In this document: positions 28,162-37,677 of the stretch, one piece after another
Numbering within the stretch: the stretch's first letter is position 1
Layout: each line of letters opens with the position of its first letter
Source of the DNA: Phycisphaerae bacterium
Lineage (GTDB): Bacteria > Planctomycetota > Phycisphaerae > Sedimentisphaerales > UBA12454
Assembly: GCA_041652575.1 (NCBI GenBank)
Contig: JBAZHC010000001.1
Location: 186,001 to 250,000 of the forward strand
DNA: 64,000 bases
Reading direction: 5' to 3'
Notes under the pieces: model-generated
Database searches by the model: none
The model's input: only the letters and a program-made list of their open reading frames with translations
What the model was told of the DNA's origin: nothing
Position numbers and translations under genes: made by a program

Positions 28162-28902
28162 TTACTGTTTTTTTCGCAGTAAACCCGCTATACCAAGTCC
28201 GAGCAAAGCGATAGTTGTCGGTTCGGGAATAAGATTGATGTTTGCTGCTTCATAGCCACTGATACTGATAGACACACCATCCAGGTAACTGTCCACCGGA
28301 TACGCCGGACTGTTTATGCCTGCGATAATATCAATGAACAGGATTTTTTCGTCGCCGTAGGTGCTGTACAAATCGGCCAAATAGGTATTGGCCGGATGCG
28401 AATTTGCTCCTGTGCCGTAAATCCAATCAACAGCCATGCCGAGTGTGTCATACTGATGCCAATCGTTGTCAGCGGCCTGCGGCCTGACAAAGTTGAAACG
28501 GTGGCCATACCAGCCGGTTGTAATCACCTCTGTATATATTTTCAACTGCCAGTCGTTCAATGCGATATCCATATTTTTTGTGTAATATGAAATATTTGTT
28601 AACTGACTGATGGTTACATCGCTAACGCCGAAAATATCTTTTGGCGACATTCTGAGAGCGGTGTATTTTCGCGGGTCTGAACCCTGAACGTCAGACCAGA
28701 AACAGCCGGTTTCATAACCTGCCGGGCCGGCTATATCACTGCCTTTTGGTGCGGGCTTATCCGGGTCATAGCCAAACGGTACACCACCCTGACCATTAGC
28801 AAATGTCGTGCCATCAGCCAGGTCGCCGGGCGAAACTGTAAACGTTGTTGCCGAAGCTGTACAGCATACCGCAACAATTAAAAGTAAGATTAACTTCTTC
28901 AT
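28162..28902 (-). CDS. Secreted PEP-CTERM protein
   Basis: 246 residues. Signal peptide at residues 1-18. The sequence resembles extracellular domains with a P-x-x-D-N-D-W-H-Q-Y stretch but no known catalytic motif. The sorting signal I-P-E-P-T-T-I-A-L-L-G-L-G-I-A-G-L-L is nearly identical to that of the next gene upstream (28940). AAGGAG precedes the start. Confidence 0.88.
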   Translation of the reverse strand: MKKLILLLIVAVCCTASATTFTVSPGDLADGTTFANGQGGVPFGYDPDKPAPKGSDIAGPAGYETGCFWSDVQGSDPRKYTALRMSPKDIFGVSDVTISQLTNISYYTKNMDIALNDWQLKIYTEVITTGWYGHRFNFVRPQAADNDWHQYDTLGMAVDWIYGTGANSHPANTYLADLYSTYGDEKILFIDIIAGINSPAYPVDSYLDGVSISISGYEAANINLIPEPTTIALLGLGIAGLLRKKQ

Positions 28903-28939
28903 TTTCCACTCCTTATTAAAAATTTCTTTATACTTTTGT

Positions 28940-30049
28940 TTACCGTTTTTTTCTCAGTAAACCCGCTATACCAAGTCCGAGCAGAGCGATAGTTGTCGGT
29001 TCTGGGATAACAGTGTGCAGAATCGGGTCGTTATCATCGCTATTCAAGTCTGTATAAAAATCATCGCCTATGAATCCGCTTTGCTCGTCGGTTCTGCCGT
29101 AGGTTGATTTTTCATCTGCGGTCTGGCCGGTTTCATTTGAAACAAATAAATCATTACCGAATATTACTATGCCTGATAATGCTCCGCCTGCGCTCTGACC
29201 GTCAGGGTCGAGTTCGAGAGATGCCCAGGGAACAGTTATAGTATCCTGCAGAGACAAAAGAACAGAGTCGAATACACTGATTTGTCTTTGCGTATATTGT
29301 GTAACCAGCGCGGAGCCGCCGGCGAAATCGATATCTATTGGAGCGGCGACGCCATTAATAGTCTGATACGACGAGCCATCAGCGGAAACTACATAAACTT
29401 TATTGGCTTCGTAGCCTGCGACCCAGATATTGCCGGCAGAGTCAACTTCAAGGCCTCGCGGACTGGCGTTCTTGTCTATCGTGATGCTTCCTCCGGTGCC
29501 GAAAGACGCATCGAGAGAGGCGTCTGTGATTGAGCCGCCGCTTTCTGTAAGCAGCCATTTTTGTAATACGCCTGTACCCCTGTCTGTGTTGTAAACCACA
29601 AGCTGACTGCCTTGCCTTGTTACGGTAACGCCTTCAGAATTGGTAAGACCTGTCAGGTTAAAAACATTCGAACTCAAATCTGAGTTGTAAATCTTAATCG
29701 ATGTTCCTTCGGCAAAGTAAACTCTGCCCGCGTCGTCAACATCGATAGATTTGCCCCGAACGCCTGTAAGCTGAATATCGGCGGCGTCAATATAGTCGCC
29801 GACGGTCAAATCGATTCTGCGTACTGCAGGGCCGTTGTTATAGCCGGCGTAAAGATACCTGCCGTCAGGTGAAATTGCCAGGCCTCTGTTGTCTCTGGGG
29901 GACGGACTTTGTATCTGACCGAAGTCAGACTGGCTTGTGTCAATCATATACTGAACAGACCACTGGAGATTATCGAAAGTTGCAGCATTTGCAGATATGA
30001 TTCCTGCGGCGATAACCGCAAAAATAAAAACAAATACTCCACGTTTCAT
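28940..30049 (-). CDS. Secreted NHL/six-bladed-propeller-like protein with PEP-CTERM signal
   Basis: 369 residues from ATG 30049, preceded by GGAAGGAAGAAGA (in-frame ATG also at 30067). Signal peptide ends near A-N-A-A. Propeller-like repeats are visible: R-G-L-A-I-S-P-D-G-R-Y-L-Y-A-G, K-S-I-D-V-D-D-A-G-R-V-Y-F-A, R-G-L-E-V-D-S-A-G-N-I-W-V-A-G. It ends with I-P-E-P-T-T-I-A-L-L and K-K-R. It shares its C-terminal tail with 28162, so the tail was copied between genes or conserved after duplication. Confidence 0.88.
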   Translation of the reverse strand: MKRGVFVFIFAVIAAGIISANAATFDNLQWSVQYMIDTSQSDFGQIQSPSPRDNRGLAISPDGRYLYAGYNNGPAVRRIDLTVGDYIDAADIQLTGVRGKSIDVDDAGRVYFAEGTSIKIYNSDLSSNVFNLTGLTNSEGVTVTRQGSQLVVYNTDRGTGVLQKWLLTESGGSITDASLDASFGTGGSITIDKNASPRGLEVDSAGNIWVAGYEANKVYVVSADGSSYQTINGVAAPIDIDFAGGSALVTQYTQRQISVFDSVLLSLQDTITVPWASLELDPDGQSAGGALSGIVIFGNDLFVSNETGQTADEKSTYGRTDEQSGFIGDDFYTDLNSDDNDPILHTVIPEPTTIALLGLGIAGLLRKKR

Positions 30050-30406
30050 TTTCTTCTTCCTTCCCAAGATAAAAATTCTGTTTTTTTAAACGAATTTTAA
30101 CTGCGAAAATTATTTAACAGAAGCGCGGAAAAGATATGAATAAATTACTAAAAGGTAATCCCTGCCCTTAAATCGTTCCTCGTGAACCTATAATCATCTT
30201 CTCCGACTCCCAGCCTGATTCCAAAGGCCGATAATATTGTATCTTTTTGAAGCAAAATAAGCAAATAAAAAAGATATAATATGTGAAAATGTAATTTATT
30301 TATAAAGTCTTTCAGTGTAACAAGTTAAAGGCGGTATTTGCCGTAAAACGGGGTTATTTTTTTGCTTTTTACATTGGTACTGTTGTATTACAATCATAGA
30401 AACTAT
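30050..30406. other. Divergent intergenic region
   Basis: About 357 bp between divergently transcribed genes, expected to hold both promoters. It is AT-rich. I see no strong promoter pair, hairpin or small ORF with a clear ribosome binding site. Confidence 0.4.
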
Positions 30407-32290
30407 ATGAAATTGATAATGCTCAGACTTATAATACAGACTGTTTTGTGTATCTGGCTTGTCCCGATAGCTGCCGGTGGGGGTGTAAGTAGCGGCGGAA
30501 TTGTTACGCTTACCACAATCGGCGGGAATGTGATTCTTAACAATGGAATTGTCAATGCGACAATTGATACGGCAGCGGCTGAAATTACATCGCTGACATA
30601 TAACGGTCAGGAGATGATAAGTCAGAGCGGCAGAAAAAATATCTACTTCAGCATGACTACCAAAGCAGGCTATGATAAGCCGCGGCACTGCGTTTATTCG
30701 ATTACAAGTCAATCGCCGGAACTGGTGGATATTTCCTGCAAAAAAATCTACGGGCCAAACGATTTGCACGCATGGGATGTCGATATTCATTTTGTTATAC
30801 GGCAGGGTATCGCCGGATTGTACGTTTACGCGATTGTTAGCCACCCAGAGGATTATCCCGATGTGAATATGGGCGAATGGCGAATGGTCTGGTGGATGCC
30901 GCACGATGAAAATGATTTTCTGCTGGACAGGATTTACGTTGACCAGTTGCGAAACTGGCAGATGGCTTCTTACTATGACGAAAAAAACGCGGCGGCGACA
31001 GGCATCAGGGAGATAAAAAAATATACGACCGGCGCAAGAAAAGACAAGTTCGACTGCAAATATATGTATTCGGCGGACCTTTGGCAACTGGACGCTTACG
31101 GATTTGCAGGGACAAAAAATAATCTCGGCGCATGGGTCGTCTTCGGCAGTTACGAATACTTCAACGACGGCCCGACGAAAAACGACCTGACCGCAGCGGC
31201 GGGAATAATTCATATCTATCTAAACGCAAATCACTATAACGGCTCAGGCTTCACAATCAAAAAAGGTCAGGCCTGGAGCAAAATCTACGGGCCGTGGCTG
31301 TTGTATTTTAATCATAAAAATAATCCTGACGCCTGTCGGGCGGACGCGAAGGCTGCGGCACTGACGGAAAAAAGACAATGGCCCTATAAATGGCTCAGGG
31401 CAGACGAATACCAGGCGGATAAACGCGGGACGGTAACAGGAAAATTTATCGTTAAAGATAGATTGAAAAGTTCTGTCAGCGGGGCGGGCGCGTGGATAGG
31501 TTTGGCTCAGCCTGAAAAAGAAAACGGCAATTGGCAGTTTCAGGGCAAAGATTATCAGTACTGGACAAGAGCGGATTCGCGCGGCGATTTTATAATCGAA
31601 GATGTCCAGCCGGGAAATTATACGCTGTACGCGTTTACTGACGGGGCGGTCGGAGAATATTCAAAAGATAATATTACAATCGGCGCAGGCGAGACGGTAA
31701 AACTCGGCAAAGTGAAATGGCTCGTGGAACATAAAGGAAATAAAATCGTATGGGAAATCGGCGTCCCCGACAGAAGCGCAGCGGAGTTCAGGCACGGCAG
31801 GACAGATTATTACGAGCCTTATCTGTTCGGGATATTCGCCGCCGAGTTTACGAATCCGATTGAGTATTACACTGCCGAGAACAATTGGGGAAAGATTTTA
31901 AATTATGCGCACAGTCCGTATATCACGGGCCAGATGTGGAAATGGCGGATTAATTTTATTCTGGAGAAAGCGCCAACGGAAGATGCGACGATGACGCTTG
32001 CTTTGGCCGGGTCCAATCGCGCCAAATTGAATATTTATGTCAATTCCGACTTCGCTAAAGCTACGACGGACAGGGACGAATCGGAGCCTTTGATAATTTT
32101 GCAGCCTGACAACAGCGGCGGCAATGCTCTGACTCGTGAAAGCATTCACGCCAAGTATGCGCTGCATTATGTAACGATTCCCGCCGGGAAACTGAAACAG
32201 GGTCTGAACACAATTACGCTCGGCCAGGCATCGACAGCCAGTATGGGCAATCATATTATGTATGATTACATCAATCTCGAATCCCGTTAG
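30407..32290 (+). CDS. Rhamnogalacturonan lyase (polysaccharide lyase family 4), 3' end altered by an insertion
   Basis: 627 residues from ATG 30407 (frame open to a TTG at 30362; neither has a good ribosome binding site). Signal peptide near residues 1-24. It has the PL4 layout: a large N-terminal beta-sandwich, a middle fibronectin-like domain (T-G-K-F-I-V-K-D to Y-T-L-Y-A-F-T-D), and a C-terminal carbohydrate-binding domain (W-E-I-G-V-P-D-R-S-A-A-E-F, ending I-M-Y-D-Y-I-N-L-E). It would cleave the rhamnogalacturonan backbone of pectin outside the cell. The stop TAG comes from an inserted element; without it the protein would end N-L-E-L-Q-D. An in-frame repeat encodes F-A-K-A-T-T-D within the CBM-like domain. 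Confidence 0.85.
   Translation: MKLIMLRLIIQTVLCIWLVPIAAGGGVSSGGIVTLTTIGGNVILNNGIVNATIDTAAAEITSLTYNGQEMISQSGRKNIYFSMTTKAGYDKPRHCVYSITSQSPELVDISCKKIYGPNDLHAWDVDIHFVIRQGIAGLYVYAIVSHPEDYPDVNMGEWRMVWWMPHDENDFLLDRIYVDQLRNWQMASYYDEKNAAATGIREIKKYTTGARKDKFDCKYMYSADLWQLDAYGFAGTKNNLGAWVVFGSYEYFNDGPTKNDLTAAAGIIHIYLNANHYNGSGFTIKKGQAWSKIYGPWLLYFNHKNNPDACRADAKAAALTEKRQWPYKWLRADEYQADKRGTVTGKFIVKDRLKSSVSGAGAWIGLAQPEKENGNWQFQGKDYQYWTRADSRGDFIIEDVQPGNYTLYAFTDGAVGEYSKDNITIGAGETVKLGKVKWLVEHKGNKIVWEIGVPDRSAAEFRHGRTDYYEPYLFGIFAAEFTNPIEYYTAENNWGKILNYAHSPYITGQMWKWRINFILEKAPTEDATMTLALAGSNRAKLNIYVNSDFAKATTDRDESEPLIILQPDNSGGNALTRESIHAKYALHYVTIPAGKLKQGLNTITLGQASTASMGNHIMYDYINLESR
32045..32070 (+). repeat. 26-bp palindromic coding repeat encoding SDFAKATTD
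   Basis: TCCGAC...GACGGA ends form an inverted repeat. It matches the copy at 44416 (other strand) at 22 of 26 positions, and both are translated in the same frame. Confidence 0.7.
32242..32279 (+). repeat. 38-bp direct repeat, left copy
   Basis: Identical over 38 bp to 34685-34722. It lies at the 3' end of the lyase gene and contains the dyad AATCATA-TTATG-TATGATT. The two copies enclose the restriction-modification pair. Confidence 0.9.
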
Positions 32291-32388
32291 AAATAAGGCG
32301 TCAATGATACCTGATGTCCGGCAAGTCCTGCCTGAAACTGCCAGAAAAAGCAAAATAAGTGTCTTTGAAATTTTTATTTCTAACGGGA
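32282..32388. mobile_element. Palindromic insertion element, family A, copy 2 (107 bp)
   Basis: Ends TCCCGTTAGAAAT and ATTTCTAACGGGA are inverted repeats. CGAA is duplicated at 32278-32281 and 32389-32392. The element supplies the TAG stop of the lyase gene. Its interior shares GATACCTGA with the copy at 40620. Confidence 0.85.
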
Positions 32389-32400
32389 CGAATTGCAGGA

Positions 32401-33918
32401 TTAAAACATTGTTAATTGATGCTGGCTTGTGTTTTCACAAAGACTTTCAAGCAGGGTGTTTTTACCACAAACATCTGCGAGTTTGGTAATGCTCAGCATA
32501 TTCAGCAGTTCGAGAGTAATTGGCCGTTTGGAATCCCACCAGATATAGGCTGAGAAAAATTCTCTTGCTGTTTCCGATGATAAAATTTCGTATAGAACGA
32601 CTGCCTGCTGTTCAGAACAACAACTGAGAAAATAACAAGTATCATCTAAAACAACAGGCTTGCCATTATACGGGCTTATAAGGCGAAAACGTATATTCTT
32701 ATAGAAGCCGGAGATGGCGATTTTAAAATCTGCAAAGGCATAATCGCCAACGCCAAAAATAGAAAATTGAGGATTGTTTTGATATATAATACTTGTTCTT
32801 TTGTCTAGCAGGTCAACGTGTTTTTGCAGATATCCCCATGTTTTTGGCGTATTTTGTTTAATAATGTTAGTTTGTTCTCCAATAAATCGCTGCGGCACGA
32901 GCATATAACGGTTGATAGTTTCAATTTCGCCATTGGCCAAATCGGAGCTTTTAAGCATTGGGAAAAGATAATCGTCTTCCAACTCGACCTGCTCGCCTAA
33001 TCCGTTTAAGAAATAATTACCTGCTTTTTTAAGCTCCATAACTTTGACGCAGTCGTGCTTGATGCCTGAACGCCATTTAAAAGGCTCACCTTGATTTGTT
33101 ATTAGGTGTTTCCACTTTTCATACAGAACCATATCTGATATAATACGATTACTTCCCAAAGCAGCGAGGCGGCAGGGAGAATTGGGGGTTAATTCTTCGT
33201 AAATTCTGCAATTAAGAATCGGCTTTTTCTGTCCCAGCCTTACAACAAAAAAACAGGCGTCCACAGCAACATTAAAATGCTGCCGTGAATCTATTTTATA
33301 TATGCTGCACTGTTCCAGCGGAATGCCGTTTTTCCAGCTATATAGCAATATTTTGCGTGCAACGGCAGTTTTGCAGAGCATTGCCAGACAGGCCTGACGT
33401 GTTTTGAGATGTTGCAGCATATTGATAATCATCCACTCTGATATATCAAAATTGCTTTTGCCTGTGACAGCATCCAATCCTTTCATATTCTGAAAGTTTG
33501 ATTTTTTGGGAAGATTTTTCCCTTCGAGACTGCCGATGCCTGAATTTGTAACCCAGGGGGGATTGCCAATAACAAGAACAGGGTCGGGCATCGACTCAAT
33601 CTGTTTTTGCCAGTCGAAAGAAAAAAAGTCGCCTTGTGTTATTGTAGCTGCGAGATGCTTTTTAAACGGCTCAATTTTTCTAAGGACTTCGGGCAAATAT
33701 TCGCCTGATATATCAAGACCGAAACATTGTTTTGCCGATGGAAATATTTCCATTGCGGCAAACAAAAAATTACCTTTGCCGCAGGTAGGTTCTATTATCG
33801 AGGCAGGAGAAACTCCGGCATCCAGAAGCAGCCGGCAGGTTTTTTCTGCTAAATCAGGCGGAGTCTGCCAATCCCCCAATTCAATTCTTTTTTTGCCTTT
33901 TGCGGTATTTGTTGTCAT
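32401..33918 (-). CDS. Type II DNA adenine-N6 methyltransferase
   Basis: 505 residues. S-adenosylmethionine motif P-T-C-G-K-G-N-F is at residues 44-51 and the catalytic N-P-P-W at 119-122, the order of gamma-class N6-adenine methyltransferases. The C-terminal half probably holds the target recognition region. It overlaps the upstream endonuclease gene by 4 bp, so the two are translationally coupled. It protects host DNA from the partner nuclease. The recognition sequence cannot be read. Confidence 0.9.
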   Translation of the reverse strand: MTTNTAKGKKRIELGDWQTPPDLAEKTCRLLLDAGVSPASIIEPTCGKGNFLFAAMEIFPSAKQCFGLDISGEYLPEVLRKIEPFKKHLAATITQGDFFSFDWQKQIESMPDPVLVIGNPPWVTNSGIGSLEGKNLPKKSNFQNMKGLDAVTGKSNFDISEWMIINMLQHLKTRQACLAMLCKTAVARKILLYSWKNGIPLEQCSIYKIDSRQHFNVAVDACFFVVRLGQKKPILNCRIYEELTPNSPCRLAALGSNRIISDMVLYEKWKHLITNQGEPFKWRSGIKHDCVKVMELKKAGNYFLNGLGEQVELEDDYLFPMLKSSDLANGEIETINRYMLVPQRFIGEQTNIIKQNTPKTWGYLQKHVDLLDKRTSIIYQNNPQFSIFGVGDYAFADFKIAISGFYKNIRFRLISPYNGKPVVLDDTCYFLSCCSEQQAVVLYEILSSETAREFFSAYIWWDSKRPITLELLNMLSITKLADVCGKNTLLESLCENTSQHQLTMF

Positions 33919-34574
33919 CGGACTTTGTAAATTCCTTTTATTTTCCCGGCCTGTTCAATAATACGCCGATATTGAAGCCGCCATTGAAGCGCGTTTGAGA
34001 TAGTCAAATAACCGATGTCGGGCGGATTTTTAATAAGCTCTTTAGCCAGTTTTTCGGCTTCAATATCGTCCACCGGCAGCATTCTTTCATTTAGAAAAGC
34101 TATAATATCATCAGCATTTCCTTTGTTTTGGATTATTTTACGAAGCCCTGTGGTGGTCTGGAAATCACCAGTCTTTTCTTTTTCTACAAATATGGAATGT
34201 AAAATCCTTAGTTGACCAGTCTTAAGTTTTTCGTTATCTGTTTTGTCATAGACAAAAACCAGCAGTGAATAACCCAACCCGAAAATTTTCTGACGTGCAG
34301 ATTTATATGGACAGGAAGACTGTGGCTGCCTGATACTGGTAACTTTCATATCAACGTTCAATTGTGGGAAGTCGATACCCGCTGCTGAATTGCCAGGGGT
34401 AAAATCGTATTTATCAGACAGGTAACTTCCGAATTTATGTTCAAAGTAAGTGCCAACAGCCTTGCCGTCGGTAACACCGAAAATAAGCGGTTCATTATGT
34501 CTGGATTCACGCTCAGCAAAAAGGCGGGCCTCATTACACAGTTTAACTGTGCTTAATTTTGATTTTGTTTTCAT
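33915..34574 (-). CDS. Type II restriction endonuclease, PD-(D/E)xK-like
   Basis: 219 residues. A candidate catalytic core is G-I-D68-F-P-Q-L-N-V-D75-M-K77, which fits a D...(D/E)xK nuclease. No other domain is recognised; the assignment also relies on the 4-bp overlap with the methyltransferase gene downstream. The order nuclease first, methyltransferase second on one message is common among type II systems. The pair has no control protein nearby. Confidence 0.75.
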   Translation of the reverse strand: MKTKSKLSTVKLCNEARLFAERESRHNEPLIFGVTDGKAVGTYFEHKFGSYLSDKYDFTPGNSAAGIDFPQLNVDMKVTSIRQPQSSCPYKSARQKIFGLGYSLLVFVYDKTDNEKLKTGQLRILHSIFVEKEKTGDFQTTTGLRKIIQNKGNADDIIAFLNERMLPVDDIEAEKLAKELIKNPPDIGYLTISNALQWRLQYRRIIEQAGKIKGIYKVR

Positions 34575-34684
34575 AATGCTGCCTTGTTTCTTGTTTTTAT
34601 CTGATATTATCAGAATGACGTTGGTACGGCAATAATTTAATATTGTCGATTAGGCGAACTATAACCATCGTGCGTAGAAAAGGT

Positions 34685-34722
34685 TATGGGCAATCATATT
34701 ATGTATGATTACATCAATCTCG
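34685..34722 (+). repeat. 38-bp direct repeat, right copy
   Basis: Perfect copy of 32242-32279. It includes the stop codon and last codons of the dockerin gene on the minus strand (34714-34722). Here it carries no coding role on the plus strand. Confidence 0.9.
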
Positions 34723-37677
34723 TAATTCCATAGACATCCATTCATCGGCAAGAGTATTAAAATCAAGGAAGTTCGCCGAGCCGCTTTGGTCGAAGTCCGC
34801 CTTGTCGCACCAGTAAGGATATGAGCAACTATCGAGCCAATGCGAAACCAAAACTGCAAGGTCGTAAAGATCGACCTGACAATCCCCAACGCCGACCCAT
34901 TTGGCACAGGCTATATCGGCCTGCGGACAAGTTACATCAGTAGTCATTTGTATCTGGTAAGTTCCGCCGACAGGCTGATAATAATCGTCTTCCGCTTCGA
35001 TATAATATCTGCCGCTTTCAGGACAGGTCCAGATAATCTGCTGCGTTTCCCAGTAATCAAGTCCGATTAATTCCCATCGTGCGTTTCTGTCGTACAAAGC
35101 GATACAGATATAGGGCGCGACAATCGGCGGCATTAGATTTATTGTATATGTTCCTCCTGCAACGGCGTCGAAATAGTACCAGTCAACTTCTCTGGTTTCC
35201 GAATCGATTTGGCCCTGTAACGATATGCCGTTTTTCAGCTCAATCGGATAATTCAGAGAGATGTCGATATTACTCAAGTCGTCAAAGATCATAAAGACGG
35301 GAGTTGCCGTCTGAATTTGAAACGCACTTACTTCGAAAGGATTTTCAAATCCGAAGAAAGGAGTAAAAGCCCTGACATAGCCCTGCCAGCCAATGCCGAT
35401 TCCTTCAAGCGTATACGGGCCGGGTTCTGTAATCATTGTAGTGGCTACGGCACTTTCTTCCCGGTCCTCGGGGTCGGTGTAGGCCTGTACGAAAATGGGG
35501 TCGCCTTTGAAACCGTCGTAGCTTACGGTGCCGCTTATTGGCCCCACTTCGCCTATTCTTAAGTGTGTATCATTATCGTCGCCGTCCCAGTTCCAGTCCT
35601 GGTCCCAGCCTTCGCTTTCGATGGTAATAAATCTTCCCGGCAGATAATCGGGAATATCGTTAAACGGGATTTTAAATTCGACTGCATTTTGACCTGCAGC
35701 GACAGTAAAGTCAGTGATATATTGCCAGCCTGTCCAGCCCCATTCATCGGTATCCATATAATATAAAGAACCATAGGCAAAGTTGTCATATACGTATATA
35801 GAAATCATGAGCTTGTATAGAGAGTCTCCCGGCGAATAGCTTAAAGAGATGTTATATGTGTTCTCGCTATCGTTTCTGAGGGCGTCATAAGTTTCAACTG
35901 CACCGTAGAGATAATTCTTGTCGTAAGCCATATAAAGATTTTTAATGTCAACACCGCTGACTTCATTTGAACCCTCTTCGGTATCGCCGCTTATATCGTT
36001 GAAGATTAACTGGTTTCCATTCCAATCAGTTGTATTGCCGTCAATTGCAATTGGCGTGGAACCGAGGTAACTTAGGTAAATCAATCCTCCGGGCTGCAGG
36101 TCAAATTCTGTCTGCCAGTCGAATTGAGTTGTTTGCGGCAGGATTCCTCCGAGAGTCGGGTCGTCGCCTAAACCGTGACCGACGGTTCCGGGCAGAGAGC
36201 CGTTCCACTGGTCGAATTCAGGAAAGAGGTCTCTCGGATTGACAGGATTCGGATAGCGGGCGGTAGAGCCGAAAATCGGATTCAAATCAATATTGACATC
36301 CTGAACTTCAATATCAACGGCCTGCCCGGAAAGATTATAGATAGTTCCGCTGCTGCTGCCCCAATATTCGAAAGTGGCGTTTGTTATCGTATTGCCGTCT
36401 TCGCTCAAGTCGCCGTTAAAATTTCCCTGTCCCCACTGGTACTGCGAATAATATTCCAAATCAATTTCAATCAGCCTTGTTTGAGTTCTGCCGCACCAGT
36501 CAACATCCCACGGCGAAGGCGCAAGATTGCCGTCCGTAATTATCAGGCTGCCGCTTTCTCCGTTTATGCCGGTAATATCATATACCAATGTCAGTTGGCC
36601 TATGTATCTCGAATTGACATCATATACATCGTAAGTTTTGGTCGTTTCCCATGGAAATGTCGCAAGGGTATCATTGATAAGAGAATCCCGCAGGATGATT
36701 AATTTGTTTTCAATTTCATCGGCAAGGTACTCATCGTTAGGGTCTATATAGAAAAAGTCATCTTCCTGTGGGTCTTCTTCTGCGCGGATGTATTCGACCA
36801 TATCGATATAATAATTTACGAAGTCAATCCAGTCCTGTCTGATTTGGGCGAGAACGGCTTTTCCGTCATTGGAATCGTTCAGTGTCGGCAGAACTTTCAG
36901 CATTTCCGGATGGGTCAGGAGGATGTCTTCATTTATGTTAAAGCTGCCGCCGTAAACTTTTTCAAATAATTTGTCGCCGGGGCTGGTGTAAATATCGTAA
37001 GCGGCCCTGAACTCCAACTGGGTTTTCAGAGCGGTTAAAAATCTTTTTAATAAAAGCACTTCGGCGTAATCGACTTCCACAGGCCCTAAAGGCTCTTCAA
37101 ATTCGTAATCGGACGGATAGAAAATCCTTAATTCGTCGGCCGATATATATATCCTGAATCTGTCCGAGGGCGAATCGCTTATTGAGTCCAGCTCAGAAAT
37201 AATTTCCTCAATCTCCGGTATGAACGATGCGTCGATTATATTTTTCATACTGTTAATGTCCGGAGCGTCATCGGGAATCTGGTAGGTGTTGTGCTGGTTA
37301 CGGACTCCATTAACTTCAGGTTTGTCAGACTCGAAATACGGTGCCCAGTACTGACCTGAAACAGGGATTCCGAATTTTTGCATCAGTTCAAATATACTAT
37401 TGACGGAATTGCCGTCTTCCCGAACCAGAAGCATTACGGTTCCTGACAGGGCGTGAAAGAATCTTAATTCCCTGTCTGTCTGGCACTGGGTGCAGGAACC
37501 GTCATTGATTCCATTGTCAAATGTTTGATAAGCTCCCCGAACGCCGTCCAGTGTTCCGTCGAACAGCAGTATCCGGCCGGGGATTATATAATCATTCGGT
37601 CCGGGTGCTGTTGCGGAATAACTTAACACTGTAAAACTGACGCAGACTGTCAAACACATTACAATTTTGCGATACAT
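34714..37677 (-). CDS. Very large secreted protein with C-terminal dockerin
   Basis: 987 residues. Signal peptide at residues 1-22. The middle includes D-G-N-T-T-D-W-N-G and later W-Y-Y-F-D-A-V-A-G-G-T-Y stretches of the pre-peptidase C-terminal or bacterial Ig-like type. The last 90 residues have two dockerin half repeats (V-G-D-C-Q-V-D-L-Y-D-L-A-V-L, and D-F-D-Q-S-G-S-A-N-F-L-D-F-N-T-L). AAAGGAG precedes the start, which overlaps the upstream gene by 19 bp. No enzyme domain is recognised. The last codons lie in the 38-bp repeat. Confidence 0.82.
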   Translation of the reverse strand: MYRKIVMCLTVCVSFTVLSYSATAPGPNDYIIPGRILLFDGTLDGVRGAYQTFDNGINDGSCTQCQTDRELRFFHALSGTVMLLVREDGNSVNSIFELMQKFGIPVSGQYWAPYFESDKPEVNGVRNQHNTYQIPDDAPDINSMKNIIDASFIPEIEEIISELDSISDSPSDRFRIYISADELRIFYPSDYEFEEPLGPVEVDYAEVLLLKRFLTALKTQLEFRAAYDIYTSPGDKLFEKVYGGSFNINEDILLTHPEMLKVLPTLNDSNDGKAVLAQIRQDWIDFVNYYIDMVEYIRAEEDPQEDDFFYIDPNDEYLADEIENKLIILRDSLINDTLATFPWETTKTYDVYDVNSRYIGQLTLVYDITGINGESGSLIITDGNLAPSPWDVDWCGRTQTRLIEIDLEYYSQYQWGQGNFNGDLSEDGNTITNATFEYWGSSSGTIYNLSGQAVDIEVQDVNIDLNPIFGSTARYPNPVNPRDLFPEFDQWNGSLPGTVGHGLGDDPTLGGILPQTTQFDWQTEFDLQPGGLIYLSYLGSTPIAIDGNTTDWNGNQLIFNDISGDTEEGSNEVSGVDIKNLYMAYDKNYLYGAVETYDALRNDSENTYNISLSYSPGDSLYKLMISIYVYDNFAYGSLYYMDTDEWGWTGWQYITDFTVAAGQNAVEFKIPFNDIPDYLPGRFITIESEGWDQDWNWDGDDNDTHLRIGEVGPISGTVSYDGFKGDPIFVQAYTDPEDREESAVATTMITEPGPYTLEGIGIGWQGYVRAFTPFFGFENPFEVSAFQIQTATPVFMIFDDLSNIDISLNYPIELKNGISLQGQIDSETREVDWYYFDAVAGGTYTINLMPPIVAPYICIALYDRNARWELIGLDYWETQQIIWTCPESGRYYIEAEDDYYQPVGGTYQIQMTTDVTCPQADIACAKWVGVGDCQVDLYDLAVLVSHWLDSCSYPYWCDKADFDQSGSANFLDFNTLADEWMSMELRD

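Noticed and set aside
30296..31213. 305-codon minus-strand frame
   Set aside because: Antisense to the lyase gene; composition is that of a shadow frame.
32242..34722. Repeat pair as true phage att sites
   Set aside because: No integrase or phage gene in the interval; only the direct repeat is supported.
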